Origin: Motacilla alba alba
Lineage: Eukaryota; Chordata; Aves; Passeriformes; Motacillidae
DNA length: 64,000 nucleotides
Assembly (NCBI RefSeq): GCF_015832195.1
Contig: NC_052032.1
Coordinates: forward strand, 9,956,855-10,020,854
Direction: 5' to 3'
Below the pieces are notes generated by a model. That model was given only the letters and a program-made list of their open reading frames with translations, was not told the origin of the DNA and ran no database searches. Below are positions 48,114 through 61,925 of the stretch, in pieces (the first letter of the stretch is position 1; the number at the start of each line of letters is the position of its first letter). Both the position numbers and the translations under genes were made by a program.

Positions 48114-50518
48114 GTCTCTACAGTGAAAACACCACAGAACACCCGGAAAAGCAGGTTTCCAAGTTATCAGAGAGTTCATCAATCTGTGTGAGCTACTGCA
48201 GCAGGAAAACGCTGAGGTAAGTACCTCAAAAGCAGGTTTCTAAGCAGTATTGGTTAAAGCAGTCCAAGCAGTTCCCTGCCAAATGGAATTGCCTCTCTGC
48301 TGGCCACAGGATAACCCCACTGCTACTGAACTCCAAGAGGCGCCTCGCTGTGCTCTGCATCCACAGGGAAAAGCCTCTGGGTCGCTTCAAAGCTCAAGTC
48401 CAGACCCTGACTTCTGGCCCTAGGGTACTTTGCTTCCAGAACATTGCAGAAATTTTTTCAAGCATTCTCTGAGTGAAAAGAATTTCTTTTTTCTGCTGTT
48501 TCTCTTCAATAACCAATCTAAACATGTGATGATTTTTCACCTCCAAACCATTTTACCATGGCCAGACCCATAAACTCCCTGCTAAGCCTGTGAATAACAT
48601 CTCTAGTAATAAACACCATCACTTAGTTCTTACTGTTGCTGAGCATAGCAAGGAATACTTGAAGCTTGCTGCCAACCAATCTGTAATTTAAAAACAATTA
48701 AACAAACGTTCTTTTCATCCCCATTTGCTTTTACTTATCGTTCTCACATTTTCCAGCATGTTTCCCTCCCCCCATTTACCATGCACCATCCTTGAGTACA
48801 TAAAGGACACTGAGAAGATTCCCATCAATAATAGGAGCTGCAGTCCTGGGAATAGAGGAAGTGATTTCATGTATTGCTGATTTACACTCTTTATTATCCT
48901 CTAAAACTTGCATGAGCTTGCATTAAAGATGAGCTTTCTTTTTCTCATCAGTGCACAGGAGAAGCAACAGGAAGGAAGAGAAGAGTCCCAATTCATCCAC
49001 TGTGGTTGGGTTTTTTTGGTTATGAGTTGAAGCAGAAGGCTTTTAACTACAACAGAACTCCTCCATTTCTTCTTGGCACTCACTCAACATAAGGGAGCTG
49101 ACAGCAAAGAACTCTTATCCAGGAGGGATCAAGAAGGGACCCAGACTATTCCTCATTCAGATTTTCTTTTTAAAACTGTGTTTCTCCTTTAATTTGACAT
49201 TGATCAGGCAAAGTTACCCTCTGCAAGCAGACACTGCCCACATGAGACTGAGGGAATCGGCACCCAACTGCACAGGGGAGCAGCTCTGTGGGAAGAGCTG
49301 GGAAACACCTTCCTGCCTGCAGGATCCAGCCCCTGCTGCTGGACTGCCAGAGCTAATAATAGCTGAAATGTCTGCTACAGCACAGACAGAATGGAGGAAG
49401 ATACTGAGCAGACACCTGTCACTCTGCCTCCCACTCAATTAATTAGCAATTTGGGTAGATGTCACCATTTCTCCAAACATGAAGCTCCTATTCCATGGCA
49501 TTGCTGTGTGCAGCCCCTGCAAGGAGAGGTGACCTTGTATTTTGCAGTGTCCCCCTGGAATGCTGCCGAGGGGCACATCCAGACACACCCAGGGCTCCAC
49601 CCTCAGGTGCCCCACATGGGACAAAGAGAAGCTCCTCTGTCCTCACCCTGGCTGTGTCCTGTGCAAAGCCAGCCAGGGATGGCCCTGGCAGACGTGTCCA
49701 GCTGCTCCCAGAGCAGTGTCCTCATTTGGGAGGCTTCAGCCCCAGCTGTGCTGTCACCTCCCTGGCTGTCCCCAGTCACCTCTGTGCTGGCTTTACCTGG
49801 GCTACCGTTCAACTTCCACACACAAAAAGCAGAACGTAGAAGAGAGGCAGTTCTTAGATGTGTTTAAAACAAGACAGACCATTTGCCACACGAAAATCTT
49901 CAATCCATGAAGTTCTTAATGGAACTAAAATATTGGTAGACATCAAAATTGATTTTACTGGCATCATTTCTGAACTGTATTCCAACATGGTTATCAAAAA
50001 CTACTCTGATAGAGCCTCTTGGCCCATTTTCTGTGAAATGCATAGTTCCAACTTCCACTGACAGTCTTTATTATGCCAAGCTTCACAAAACCCTCAACAG
50101 GACAGAAGAAAGCTCACACATACAAACTGTGGGGCTGTGGAGAGCATCAGTGACATCCTCTCAGTTACCAACAGATGTTTTGTTAATAAAACTTGCATGT
50201 ACAAATGTCCACAAAATGTCTTAACAAGATCAGTTGTGACAGCTAAAGATAACAGCTGCCATCATGCTATGTCATATCAAATTACTGCAAAGGGACTTTT
50301 TTCCATGTTGTTAACTCCAGAACATTGACTACAAACAAATGCAGTTATCTACAGAGGAACTCCAAGCACAAGGGATTTTGCACCACTTGTGCAGAAGAAC
50401 AGTGACTTCGAGGACCAGATAGGGAAATCACTCTGAGCAGCTGGAAATGGTGATTGCAGTGAACTGCAAAGGCAAACGCTGCTCCTGCAGGCAGCCAGAA
50501 GCCAAAGCACAGACCTAC

Positions 50519-50638
50519 CTTAGGATACAGAAGCAGCTCTTGGCCCCCGAAGATAAGCGACAGAAGCCAAACCTCTGCTTGCTGTCAATGTCTGTGAGCA
50601 CAAAGGTGAAGTTCTGCCCAACTTGGTTAATGGCATGG
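50519..50638 (-). CDS. DENND1A: DENND1A exon, about human exon 5 (uDENN)
   Basis: The 120-nt exon completes serine 61 and reads HAINQ, then [34 protein letters not shown] and AG of the next serine (about residues 61-101). It forms the core beta-strands of uDENN, with FTFVLTD and FGFCRLSSG typical of the DENND1 family. I chose the acceptor at 50640-50639 because a strong pyrimidine tract precedes it and the extra five codons match the human length exactly. A nearer AG at 50623-50622 would drop them and break the phase with the preceding exon. The donor is AAG|GTAGGT. The HAINQ segment differs from LTVSQ, which I recall at this place in human; the rest is essentially unchanged. Confidence 0.95.
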
Positions 50639-53393
50639 CTGGAAACAGAGCAGGAGAGAAAAATCACTGCAGAGCTAACTCTGTGTCAAGTATCACATCC
50701 AAGTCATTGAACCTATAACATTTCCTCTTTCAGCAGAGTTTTTTTGAAAAATTAACTAAAAAGTATGCACCCTGCAGAAGCTTAAATATGCTTGATGAGG
50801 GAGGAGTGGGGGCTTTGTGGTTTATTTTTCCCATTTTTTAAGTGTGGGAGGATACTAATAATGAGCTTATCTTTAAAAGAAAATGGTTCTGATTATCAAC
50901 CAGCAACCAACCCCATGTTCTCTCATATAACCCAAATACTTCTAATTATAGGAAACTAAGACTTATTTCAGGTCATGTTCTAGGGGTTTTTTTAGGTTTT
51001 CTGAGAAATGAGAAATCTGACTTGCACTGACATGTAGCTTTACAAGTCACTCCTACCAACTGCAACAAATACCCTGGTAAATTCAAAGCCATGTAACTAA
51101 CACTCTCAGGCCTTAAAATATTCTCTTCTATGACGCCACATGCAAAAAACCAGTTTTTGTGGGAGAGTACACACCCAGTGCCTAGAGGAAACAAAGAAAT
51201 AAAAGCTGGATCCAAATGGGAAAGATGTCACTGTCCAGCTTAGAAAGAAGAATCCTTCAGGGGATTCCAAACAGGGAAGGGAAAACACGCTGTGATGAAG
51301 ATGAACAAAAAGATAGATATTTAAAGCATTCCAATAGTCCGAGAATTAGCCAGTGTCAGTACTATCATCCTCCTGAAATCTAAATGTCAGCACAGCAGCT
51401 ACTTCCATAAAGCACACTGAGCTGCTGGGGATACCCAAAAATCCCTCACTGGTGGTGTGTTCTATCTGTAAAGCTTGGATGTAATGTTACTATGGTGATT
51501 TTAGTATGGTGTTTTAAAAGGGGATTATATGCTTAATTTTAACAAGGTTGAGAGCAGAGTGTGTGTGAGAAATAGCATTAGAACTGACAATTAAAATTAT
51601 GGAACAGGAGGAAAAAACACGTTTCATTAGCAGCAGGGAGAAGCTTGTTTATTAAACAACTCAGGCAAGCTGGTGAGTTCCTCCAGAGCAAACCTAGAGA
51701 GTCCTGCATTCATGTGACCTGGAGAAACCAAACCTTGCTGACAGGTCCTGCTCAAGTTCGGTGCCAGTTTCTCACAGGGAAGGATAAACTTCCCCACATA
51801 AAAAGTGTTCTTCCTAAGATTTCAGTATCCACCCTTCAGATTGCCAGCTCTGCTTTCAAATGGGCAGAAGGTCTGTTTAGAGCCTCGCAGGACAGAAGCA
51901 GCACAAATCCCATCTCGAAGGGGCAGACAGAAGTTATGGCTGGAGGGGAGAGGAGTGATTTCCATCCAATCCCCCCAGCACCTACCCCTGCCTAACACGA
52001 TCCTGGCAGGGAGCAGGAGCAAGAAGCAGCTCTGCACTCGTGCAGCTGGACAGAGCCTCTGCCCCATTCCACCAGCACAACAGCAGAAAACTCCTGGGCC
52101 ATGGCCTGAAGGAATGGCCAACCAGTGAATAACAGAATCAATGCAAAAAGAATGGAGTGTCTGTGCCCCTGAGAGCCACAACCTCCAGCGCCACCTCTGC
52201 CTGTTTTACACCCAGAAGAGAAGCAGCACAAGCCTCTCCTTCAGCTGCCACAGCCCCGGCCCGGGGTGTGCTCTGCCTGCTGCAGTGTGGCAAGTCCACT
52301 CTCCCTCTGAAATTATTAAGTGTGCTCTGGTGACAATGTCTCCTTTTTGTTCAAGCTGGCTGGCTGCAGTCTTTCAGTGACAGTCTGTGATATTCAGACA
52401 AACAAGTGGATCCAGAAATGGGAATCACTTTTCATTATGTTCTCATTTGCACCCCATATGGGTTTGCAGTGTTCTAGCTTTCAAAATGTTATATTGCTGA
52501 GGAAAACCAAAAACAACAAAACAAACAAAACCCCTAGGTACAATAAATCTACACACAGAAAGCGTAACTATTTCTAGGAGAAACAAATACATGAGAAAAA
52601 TGTGTGAGTATTGCCCGGCTTCCACCCCTTAGGAAATGAAAAGGATGAGCAGTAAAACAGGGATTCCAAATTCTAAAATGAGAAAAAGACTCGCAGCAGT
52701 TTAATCACAGTAAAGGTCAATTCCCTCAACCCAAACCATTGTGTCTCAGCTGATGAAGACAAGTCATTCTGACAATTAAGTGCTGCTCAGAGATGAGATG
52801 AGCACTGGTGCAGTCTTTCAAAATTTCAGTTGTTGTTCTTCTCATGAAACCATCAAGAATAACTCACAGTAAGTGCAAAACTAAAAAAGTTCTACAGTTT
52901 CCTAAATTTACAGGAAGTAAATACTCTCAGATCTTCTCACATTCACTTTAAAATTTCTCCCCCAAAAGCAGAAGTCACCTTAAGTAGCTGTCAAGTAAAG
53001 CAGCAGCATTCCAGCAACATCAACATTTCATGAATTGTTCCACCCCAATTTTGGCAATTAAGAAATAAAATGCACAAGCAGACAAAGCTTTGATATTAAT
53101 ATGCATATTTGACAATTCCTACCCGAGCATTTTCCATCCAAGCATTGTGCAGAAGTAAAAAAAAATTCCCTCAGAATACTCCCACCAAACAACTCCAACT
53201 TTTAAAATTTCCTTTTGTTTCACGGTGCCCATAAAAACCCCAGGAAAAAGTGATTCTGAGACTATAATTTGCACTCAGGTGCTTTAAGTCCCAGTCACAC
53301 AGACAGAACACTATGAATGGTATGGCTTTTATTTTCTACAGGGGTTTTATTGACAAGCTTATTTTCTTGTAAAGTTTGAAAAGCTAACAATAC
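50639..53393 (-). other. DENND1A: DENND1A intron (2.8 kb)
   Basis: Unique AT-rich intron with no recognisable exon, RNA gene or tandem repeat. I searched it for a micro-exon between the FYVDS and VGQNF coding exons. None is needed, because the downstream exon extends to 50638 and restores the full length. Its 3' end carries a good pyrimidine tract ending in TTTCCAG. Confidence 0.75.
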
Positions 53394-53443
53394 CTGTCCA
53401 CATAGAAGGGGAAACAAAACTTGGTCAGAGTCTGTAGAACTTC
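53394..53443 (-). CDS. DENND1A: DENND1A exon, about human exon 4 (uDENN)
   Basis: This 50-nt exon reads EVLQTLTKFCFPFYVD plus two bases (AG) of a split serine codon, equivalent to human residues 45-61. It lies in the uDENN (longin-like) subdomain, which forms part of the Rab35-binding surface in the family. The acceptor is a long pyrimidine tract ending CTACAG at 53445-53444, and the donor is AG|GTATTG with GT at 53393-53392. It ends in phase 2 and joins the next exon, whose first base C completes AGC (Ser). The peptide is identical to what I recall of the mammalian protein. Confidence 0.95.
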
Positions 53444-55114
53444 CTGTAGAGAGAGAGAGAAAAAAAAGATAATTTATACATCTATGGGGACCAATAAATC
53501 TAATATTAACCACATCACACAATTTCACAAGTTTGCCCTGAAGAAATAAAAGACAGATGAAGAAATATGGGCTTTATCAATTACATGGAAGTAGTACCAG
53601 GCAGTCAATCATGTGAAATAATAAACATGATCAAACTTCATTAAAAATGAAAAATTAATCAAGATTCACACATGGGCAGGCAGCAGGAGCCATCCAGCAA
53701 TTCTCCAGCGAGGAGGAGGAGGTTGGGTTGTTGAGTGTTAACACCTCTCTGGGGACAGTCCCTACCCTGACCATATGGATCAGAGTGAATAACAGCAACC
53801 CACATGGGCCTGGCCTGGCAGGACCACTTCTGCTGGCACAGCTTTTGACTGTTACCTAGGAACAGAGGTCTGGGGATTAGAGAATACTTCCTAACATCAG
53901 CAAGATAAATAACAAAAGATGAAGCCAATAGGTCTCATAGCAGGAATGTTTAATGTTGCCTACTGCTATTAGAAAGGAAATCTCAGAGTTAAAAGAGTGA
54001 TTAAAATCATGTGTATTAAAATTGCTATGGATTGTTTAGCCTACAAACCATTCTCTAGAAGTTGCAAAACAGCACCACAAACAGAAAAGCGCTTAAGCAT
54101 GAGAGCAAAGAGAAGGATGAATATAAAAAGTGAAAACATGATCAGCAGATAAATTAATAATTTTCAACTTCACAACATTAAACAAATACAGTCACTGAAG
54201 AGGCAGAAACATGTTAGTCCCACAATAGTTGTGCTCATAGACAAAAGCAAACCATTAGATCTTCAACATTTGAATTCTGTAACCCACTAGACACCATAAA
54301 GTTCTTTCAGTTTACAGATCTTTCCCTCAGCCAATTCATTGCTCATTCTCCCTCACACTTCAATATTTCAGGTCCTGAAGTGTAAATTCTATTTCTGCTT
54401 TCAGAACCCTGAACAAACAACAAACCCTCTGATAAAATCAACACTTTTCTGACCAATAGCAATAAATTATCATCAATAACTAAAGAGAAGCTTCTTGCTT
54501 CATTTATTTCTAAGCCAAATGCCATCATTCCCAAATAAACTCCATCAATCTAATAACCTCTCCAGTGAAGCACAAAACATATTGACTCCCTTGCAGGAAC
54601 ATGTTCCTCCTGCATAATTCAAACAAGCACAGCCCATCCCCAGCCGTGGTTTCAGGCTCAACTGCTCACACTCTTCTTTGGAGGTTTCTTGACAACTAAA
54701 ACGTGGCAAGTTCTGAGGATTTCAGGCAAAAACAGATATGGAAACTTTGACTTCTTGACAGTTTATTGATAGATTATTTAACAACCTCCTGTTTTTAAAG
54801 AACAAGAAAGGATCTATTGAAGAATGCCATGCAGAGCAAAGGCGTCTCCTCCTTTGAATTGCAGCAGGAAACTTGCAAAGGAGCTATGTAGATTGCAGAG
54901 TAAACACTGCAGAAATCTCTGTTTTGATACAAAATAATGCCCTGATAGTAAAGGTCTCATTAATATGACCGGGTTCCCGCTGGTGCAGAATCTCCCTGAC
55001 TTCCACAAGCTGAACCACTCCAATTGCTCAGGCACAAAAACTGCATCTGGACAAATTTTAACTACTACACTGTGGTCCTTGCCACAACTGAACTCTTACG
55101 GTGCCAAATGCCAG

Positions 55115-55134
55115 CAAACAAACAAACAAACAAA
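55115..55134. repeat. Microsatellite (CAAA)5
   Basis: Five CAAA copies on the plus strand, in intron. Confidence 0.9.
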
Positions 55135-58100
55135 ACCTACAAAGGAATTGTAAAATTGTGAAATTATTATATCAGGAGAACAAAGTGCCTGTACTTTTAT
55201 TGGCCTTATCAATACACACTGATTTTCAGAAACAAAATCATATTAATACATAACATTCTGAAATAAAATAGTGTTAAAAGACAAAGCCACCAGTCACCCC
55301 AAAATGGCAGAACATATTCTCTCCATTATTTTGATGACTTGAATAATTCCTGTAACTGCAAGTAAAACCATTCACATAATAAAACATTCAGCATCTCATC
55401 AGCTTTGTGTCACTGGAGAAGTGCATTATTCAGAACTTACTCTGCACTTATTCCTTGATATTTACAGCTTCCTAAGCTCAGCAAAGGAAACATTCACATA
55501 AACAGGCCGTATATTGCCTCTGTATTGCTATAAACTGCCTTCTCTTTTAAAGAAGGGTTTTACCTTTCTGCATTATCTGACTTTTGCAATGTCATGTGAC
55601 ACAATTTACCATTCACTATACACCAATTCTTATCTGCCTCAATTCACAACCAAAAAACCTGAGACTAGCACAGGTTAACTGCAGACTTGTTTTTCAAAGG
55701 TAACTAATAAGATAAATACCATATGTAGAATTAGTTTTTAATTAGGAAAACTGCTGATCTTTTGCATGTAAGAAAACAGTTACTGGAGAACTATCCCATT
55801 TTTCCCATTTTTGCTCCAGTTGCAAGCTCATTACTCTAAACAAAATGCTGGGGTTTTTTTTAATTCTTTAAATACTCCTCAGTTTGAAAGATAAGCAATA
55901 CCTACATCATTCATATGCAACAGCTACCCAACCTCTATAGGTTATTACTTATGACCTAGAAAATCCTTCATTTCTTTATGATTTGAGACAAAACAAAGCA
56001 AAACCTACAATTGCTCCATGTCAACATCTTATAATCTTTTTTTTTAACCCAACAGGAAGCACAGAGGAAGTATCAATAGTCTGTTTTCTTGTTTTATTCC
56101 CTTATGGCTATTTTCCTAAGGAAAAACCTGCATAACTGCCTGTAAAGCAAGAGCCCCTAAAAGAAGAGCAGAAGCCCCAGCAATCCAGGACAGGCAGCCG
56201 ATCAACACAAACTACCCGGGAGCTGCCGCCGGGGTCTCCAGGGCACCACACGCCAGTTTTCTGGATCAATCCCCAAGTTTATATTTTCACAAATCTTTTT
56301 ACATGCAGTTTGATTTTTAACATTTTAATGAGCAAAAAGTGCATCTCCAGCAGGCAGTCACCAGAGCTAAAGTGCAGGGCACGAACCGCGTCCCGGGGGA
56401 TGCGGCGCAGCCGCGGCACCGGGGGCTGCGGCTCAGGCACCACCTGGCTCCCCGTCCCAAGGTTCCAGCTCTTTTCATAATCAAAACGCTGCTGACATTA
56501 TAAACCCCACATGGGCTTTCTAAAATCCTTCCCAATCAATACAGCCAGTACATAACTTATCGGAGACAACACAGAGCTCATTGATTAACTTTGGTTTCAT
56601 AGCAAAGTTTTCAGAATAAATGAGGCAGGAACAGCGCGCTCAGCCCTTTTGTGTCACAGCCAGCCCTGAAGGTGAGGCAGGCTCTGCAAGGCTTTCCTAC
56701 ACAGGCAGGACAGAGCTGGAAAGCCAGGCTGGGAAGCACACACAATACACACCGGGCTCGTGTCCCACACCATCTCTCTGTTGCGACCAAACAGTAGAGA
56801 AAGCCCGACAATGCTGAAAAAATGTGCACATTCACTTGTGAATTTAATATGCAAGCTGTAGCCGAAGACTTCTTTATTTTTAAACCCTTCACCGTATGCT
56901 CCCACTTCCAAATCAGCAGAACAACTTCAGATTCTCTTAAATACAGTGGGTTGCTTCACTTCTGCTCAAATGAACATCACTAACAAATATCCCACGTGCA
57001 GCTGCGGTTAAATAAAACTGCACTGATAAACGATGGGCAAATGGCTGGGCTGGAGAAGGTCTGCTGCTTTCTCCTAGAAAGATGCGCCAGACACCAGAGA
57101 CACAAAAGGGAACAAGAAGCGTGGGGAGAAGTGGGACAGAAAAGAAATTAAAATACTGGGAGATCTGTGGAAAATGCTGAATGATTAAGGTACGATACTT
57201 CCATAGGAATGGGAGTCAGAGCAGGGAAACAGCACACAGCACAAACCAACAGGCTGGGAGCCTGTCATGGAAAACCTGAGGGAAATCCAGATGAAACTGG
57301 AAGAGCAGAGACTGGACCTTCACCCGTGGATCCTGGAGGGGAGGTGGGAAGGCAGGAACCCAAAGCCCCACAAGTACATGCCACAAGAGAACAGAGCATG
57401 GCCAGTGAGAGGAGTTTTCCATGGGGAAGAGATGACTCTATGATGAAAAAGGGGGATTGCTGTTTCATTTCCTTGCCCTTATACCTGAAGCAAAGTACAG
57501 CTGAGGCTGCTGCAAACGAAACACTACAAAGAGGGTGGAAACACTTTTCACCTTACCCAGCTTGAAAGGCCATCTGAACCCAGCAAACCAGCATGAAACA
57601 CTCCCTGTGCCATGGAGGGACACCAAGAGACTTCCAAGAACATCAACAGACTGAGGCAGGATGGAGGAGAAAGCGCAGAACAAGGAGGGCCCAGAAGAGA
57701 AATGCACCCAGCTGGATGGGCTCAGGCTGTGTGAGCACAGGGAACAGCATCCCCACCTGGCCAGTGAGCAACTCCTGGTGACCTTATTGCTCCTCAGGAG
57801 CAGCACCAAATGCAAACACTCCAGAAATGTTCATACTGCATTAAAAAGTGCTAAGAGATGAACTGAAGCAAAATATTATCCAATTAAACTTGGGATGTCC
57901 ATTAATGTCTCCTACACCCACAGAATTGCAAACTGCTCTTATATTTAATTAATCTATTTGGATAATTTTAAGCTAACGATTAATTAAATCATCCACTGCT
58001 AGGGAATAATAGGTTTAAGAATTCAAAAAAAGCAAACAATAACCTTAAACCCAAAATGTCTCTAAGTTCTAAAGGTTTTTCTAGTTTTGAGAAAACTGGT

Positions 58101-60059
58101 ACAACACAGATTCTTTTTAAAAAATCATTGCTTGTTTAAAATATTTATGTCACATTTCATATTGCATTGATTTTGCAATAAAATCTTTTTATGCCTTATA
58201 TCCTTACTGAGCATTACTGAATTTCGTAATGCAGTAAATATTTTAATAAATTATTTTCATTCGTTCTTTAAAAGAAAGTTCAATGCTCAAAAAAATCTGG
58301 ACATAATTTCCTTAATAGAATGACTTTAAATTGCCTGAATTTAGTTTTATCTCTACTTTCTAATTCTACTGGTATTCCAATACAACTTCATAGCCCCAGA
58401 TTATCCATTTGTTCTTGTTCCAGAAATCCACCAGCTCTTTCTGAGCAATTCTAAAGCCTGAATTAGGGGAGGGTTTTTCTCCCAAAGTCGCCTGTCCCTG
58501 TCTGAGGTTCAGCAGGGGAACAGGGCCATACAAAATAACATCATTTCATCGAAGGTAACTGATTGTTCTCAGGAAAACACAGTTTTAAACAAACAAACAA
58601 AAAAACCCCAACACGCATACCCACAATCCTGGAAACAGGAAGAGCAGGAGATAAATAACATTTCCTAAGCATATTGAGGCCTGCTAGCATTTAAATATTT
58701 TAAACGTACAAAATATGTGCACAGATGGGCAACTTTTCTCCTTGCATTACTAAAAACATATTTCAAGATAAAGCTCAAAATCCCTGAATTTTTTAAACCT
58801 AATTGTGACTCTGTTTCTTAGAATTCACACCCCAAGGCCAAAGCTTTCCTGCCACCAGTCCTTCAAATCTGATTTGGACATTACACGGGAGGAGGCTCCA
58901 AGCCTCCCTGAGGTCTCACTCCTTTTCCAGCGCGCGCAGAACCAGCAGATAATGGGCCTGTGCTGAATTCCGGGCTCTGCTCGCCTCCTCCTGGGACACA
59001 GGCCTAGCAGATGTGATAAAAACTGTGTCAGAGAAGTAGCTCTAGTTTTTGCCTTAATGACAACTTCAACCTCTCAACTCATAGAACAAAAGAACAGGAA
59101 CGACTATTACTTTTCTCCACTAGAAAAAAAATCTGAAAGTAAAGCTGAACTAAATATTTAAGCAGTTTTTCAAAGAGATCTCCTCAACAAATGTCTTTAA
59201 AATCCCTTCAGTAAAAGCAAAGATTTAGTTTCATTCTAAGAAAAATAGATTTTAGCTAAAAAAAACTACAGCTACTGTTGTACTGTTGAATAATTGTTCC
59301 AGTCTTAAATCACAAATAATTGAAAAATTATACCAACAGGCATAAAAAAAATCAGGTCCGATTACGTGCATAAACAGTGATCAATTGGTAAAGGTAAGAA
59401 GTGTCAATAGCAGAGAGCTGGAACGCTGATTCTATTAAATGTATTTTAAACATTTAATTACTAAAACCGAGGAGTATTTTCACTTGCAGATTTAGCAGAA
59501 AGGAGGTGAGAACTATTAGCTGTGAAAAGATAATCACATCCTGCTCAGCCCCTAAGCCAGTTGCACAGGTACACTGCACCCAAACCAAAGCTTTAAATCT
59601 ACCCTTGGGTTAGCATTTGTTAAATATTATAATTCTGGCTTAAGATGAGTGGCCTTTTCAGCCTTCGTCTCCATCGGTCTATTCAGCTCCGAGCACATAC
59701 CCACTTAATCAGCAATCATTGTTCTCTGAGGCAGGACTTTGTTGTCAAGACAAGCACTGAAACCTTTAAAATATTTCAGAACTGGCATAAGAAAAAAGTG
59801 ATCTTTGTCAAACAAGGACAAATTTATGCAAATCTTTTATAAACATTCACAAACATTTATTTAGCTTTTGAAATGTTGGCCTCATTTGAGAGCATGAAAA
59901 TGAGGGGGAAGTAGGAAGATGCAAAGGACAGCTTAGAGGCTGGCACACTACATAAATATTCAGAAGGAAGATTATAGGATTCATGTTAGGCTGTCTTAGG
60001 TTTCTCCAAAGTCCACATAGAATACCGAAGAACAAAACTAACGAGAAGTAGAGCAGATG

Positions 60060-60330
60060 TTAGACAATGCACCAGCCCTCTTTTCCACTCTCACTTGGCT
60101 ATACTTCGATGCTTTCATTTTTTCTTTCAATATGGTCAGGTCATTCAAGGATTCTCCTATAGACTCTGTATTGTGGCTACGGCGCTATAAGCTGGACCTC
60201 TGTCAGCTTTCCAAAAGTTCCTGATGAAAAGGCATTATGCAAATTGTACCTCTCTTACTCTCTTTTCAGGAAAAAAGCCTCCAGTATGCAGTCATTGGAG
60301 TATTGGAAGTCCCAGCCTTCATTTCTGTAT
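60060..60330. promoter_or_regulatory. Candidate conserved non-coding element with POU octamer
   Basis: Unique sequence with a perfect octamer ATGCAAAT at 60237-60244, a rare ggctacggcgctataagc motif near 60174-60191 that keeps two CpGs in AT-rich surroundings, and no repeat signature. Enhancer function is an inference from texture and the octamer. Confidence 0.3.
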
Positions 60331-61925
60331 GGTTGTGTTTGCCTTAGGGCCATGCTGCTTGTTTTGACAGTGGATCCCCCCAGATAGTTGGGATTAGTCG
60401 AGCTTGTTTAGATAAACTTGAAATCAAGGCCTTCTCTAGGTAGACAGCTAGATGTAGCTACTGAGTTTCCAGCTGCCTTCTGCTTTCATCCCAAAACAAC
60501 TGCAGATTCACAGCAGAGATCACAGCCACAGGCTATGTCACATACATAAGTACGAAATTAAAGGCTGCTAAAAGAAGCCTTTGTAAGTCTTAGTGCTAAA
60601 ATAAGGAATCTGTACTGCATAGTTTAAACAAATTATTGAAGAAGCATCAATAAAGGTCTGCAGCAGAGAGTTAACAAGATGTGTGTGAAAGAAATGCTCT
60701 GTTTACATAACTGGGCAGGATCGGGCTTTGCTAATCACCACGGCCCCATCCACCGTGCAGCCTCCCCAAAACACAGGCAAGGAAATCCCTGGAAGCACTG
60801 TCTGCTACAGCACCCAAAAAAGAGCTCTGTTCATCAAATACAAACTTCACCATCACAGGAGACTATTGTGGCAGCAGTGCTCCAGTTAGACTTTCGGGCA
60901 CATACACAACCAGATTTCATCTCTGCTCTGGTCAGATAATGCAAGCCACAGGAATTCATTCTCACAAATAGAATGCATTAAAAGAGATGGGCCAGAGCTC
61001 CAAACTGAAATTAAAACCCAAAATCAAAACCCGCCCATGTAACTACGTTACACCTCTATAAATCCGCACTGTAGTTCAGTCCCAACAGCAGATTCGTTTT
61101 TCATAAGGTAGGAAAAAACCCACAGTTTTGACTTTTTAAAGGACTATAATCTCTTCTAGCTGGGTGCAGATTTTCATATACACTTCTGCCACATCCAGGC
61201 ACAACAGATGGGAAACCGAATTAAAGGAAAAATTAATCCTTAGGATGTTATCAATGAACAACCAGAAAAAAAAAAGAAGGAGAAAAAACAAACAAACAAC
61301 TTAGTTCAACAAACAGTAAATATCATTAAAAATCAACTCCCATCTCTTGCTCAAGAAAAAGGATGTGCAGAAACTTGCAGTGTTGGAACACTTTAAAGCC
61401 AAGAGCAGAATTTTGTGTCTAAGAGGACAAGGTAAGGATTCACCAACCCCTGCCTCTGTGCACAGGAGGTCTCTGGCATCACATTTCTGCCATTTCCATA
61501 TTAGAGAAATTCTACCATCTCCCACTGCTAAACTAAGCAATTTCACTGAAAAAGTCTTTTACAGAAACTCAAAGCATTAAGAACTGTGAGAGATGAACAT
61601 GAGACTTCAATTTCTTCCTGCACTGGTTACCAAAGAGAATCCTGAACTCCCTTTGTCATTCCATACCATAATTCCCCACCAGCAACACCCTCAGCAGAAA
61701 TAAGCTACAGGCTGGGAATCCAAACCAACAACTGAGCAAACAGCTAATTCCTGAGGACTGAGGAAACCAGCCCCACCAGTGCCAGTGGACTTGGAGGAAA
61801 ACAGAACAAGGCTTTGAGAGCTGTTAGCTGAAAATGAAATCTGACTGCTAAGGATGCAGCTGTCCCAGCATTATCCAGTAGCAGCAGTGGTACCCCCCCC
61901 GGATTCACCTCTCACAGGTGCCCAG

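Larger units (their letters stand above)
34009..50518 (-). other. DENND1A: DENND1A largest visible intron (16.5 kb)
   Basis: This intron has no recognised exon. From high to low coordinate it holds AT-rich unique sequence (48.2-50.5 kb), a CpG-dense patch with a CTCF core motif (47947-48113), the 38-bp minisatellite (46986-47946), a 60-nt purine run (45812-45871), a (TCTG)n tract and G-quadruplex motif (45.62-45.68 kb), a 31-bp-type minisatellite (44992-45600), a modest GC-rich stretch (about 42.44-42.65 kb), an (ATT)n(ATC)n microsatellite (37871-37924), a small CpG patch (about 36.49-36.56 kb) and an AT-rich possible conserved stretch (34.65-34.88 kb). The remaining parts look like ordinary intron. 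Confidence 0.75.

Noticed and set aside
46883..48191. Three overlapping plus-strand frames of about 390-430 codons (SPQTQRG/PNPAGSALT-type repeats)
   Set aside because: The 37/38/27-bp unit has no stop in any plus-strand frame, and all three frames give the same cycling peptides. This is repeat artefact, not a gene.
50622..53393. A 17-nt micro-exon between the FYVDS exon and the VGQNF exon
   Set aside because: Moving the acceptor from 50622 to 50639 adds exactly the missing codons with correct phase and a strong pyrimidine tract, so no micro-exon is needed.
2082..53443. Assigning the gene to the paralogue DENND1B
   Set aside because: The exon peptides ([42 protein letters not shown]) are the DENND1A forms. 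Only the short VSALKN start resembles DENND1B.
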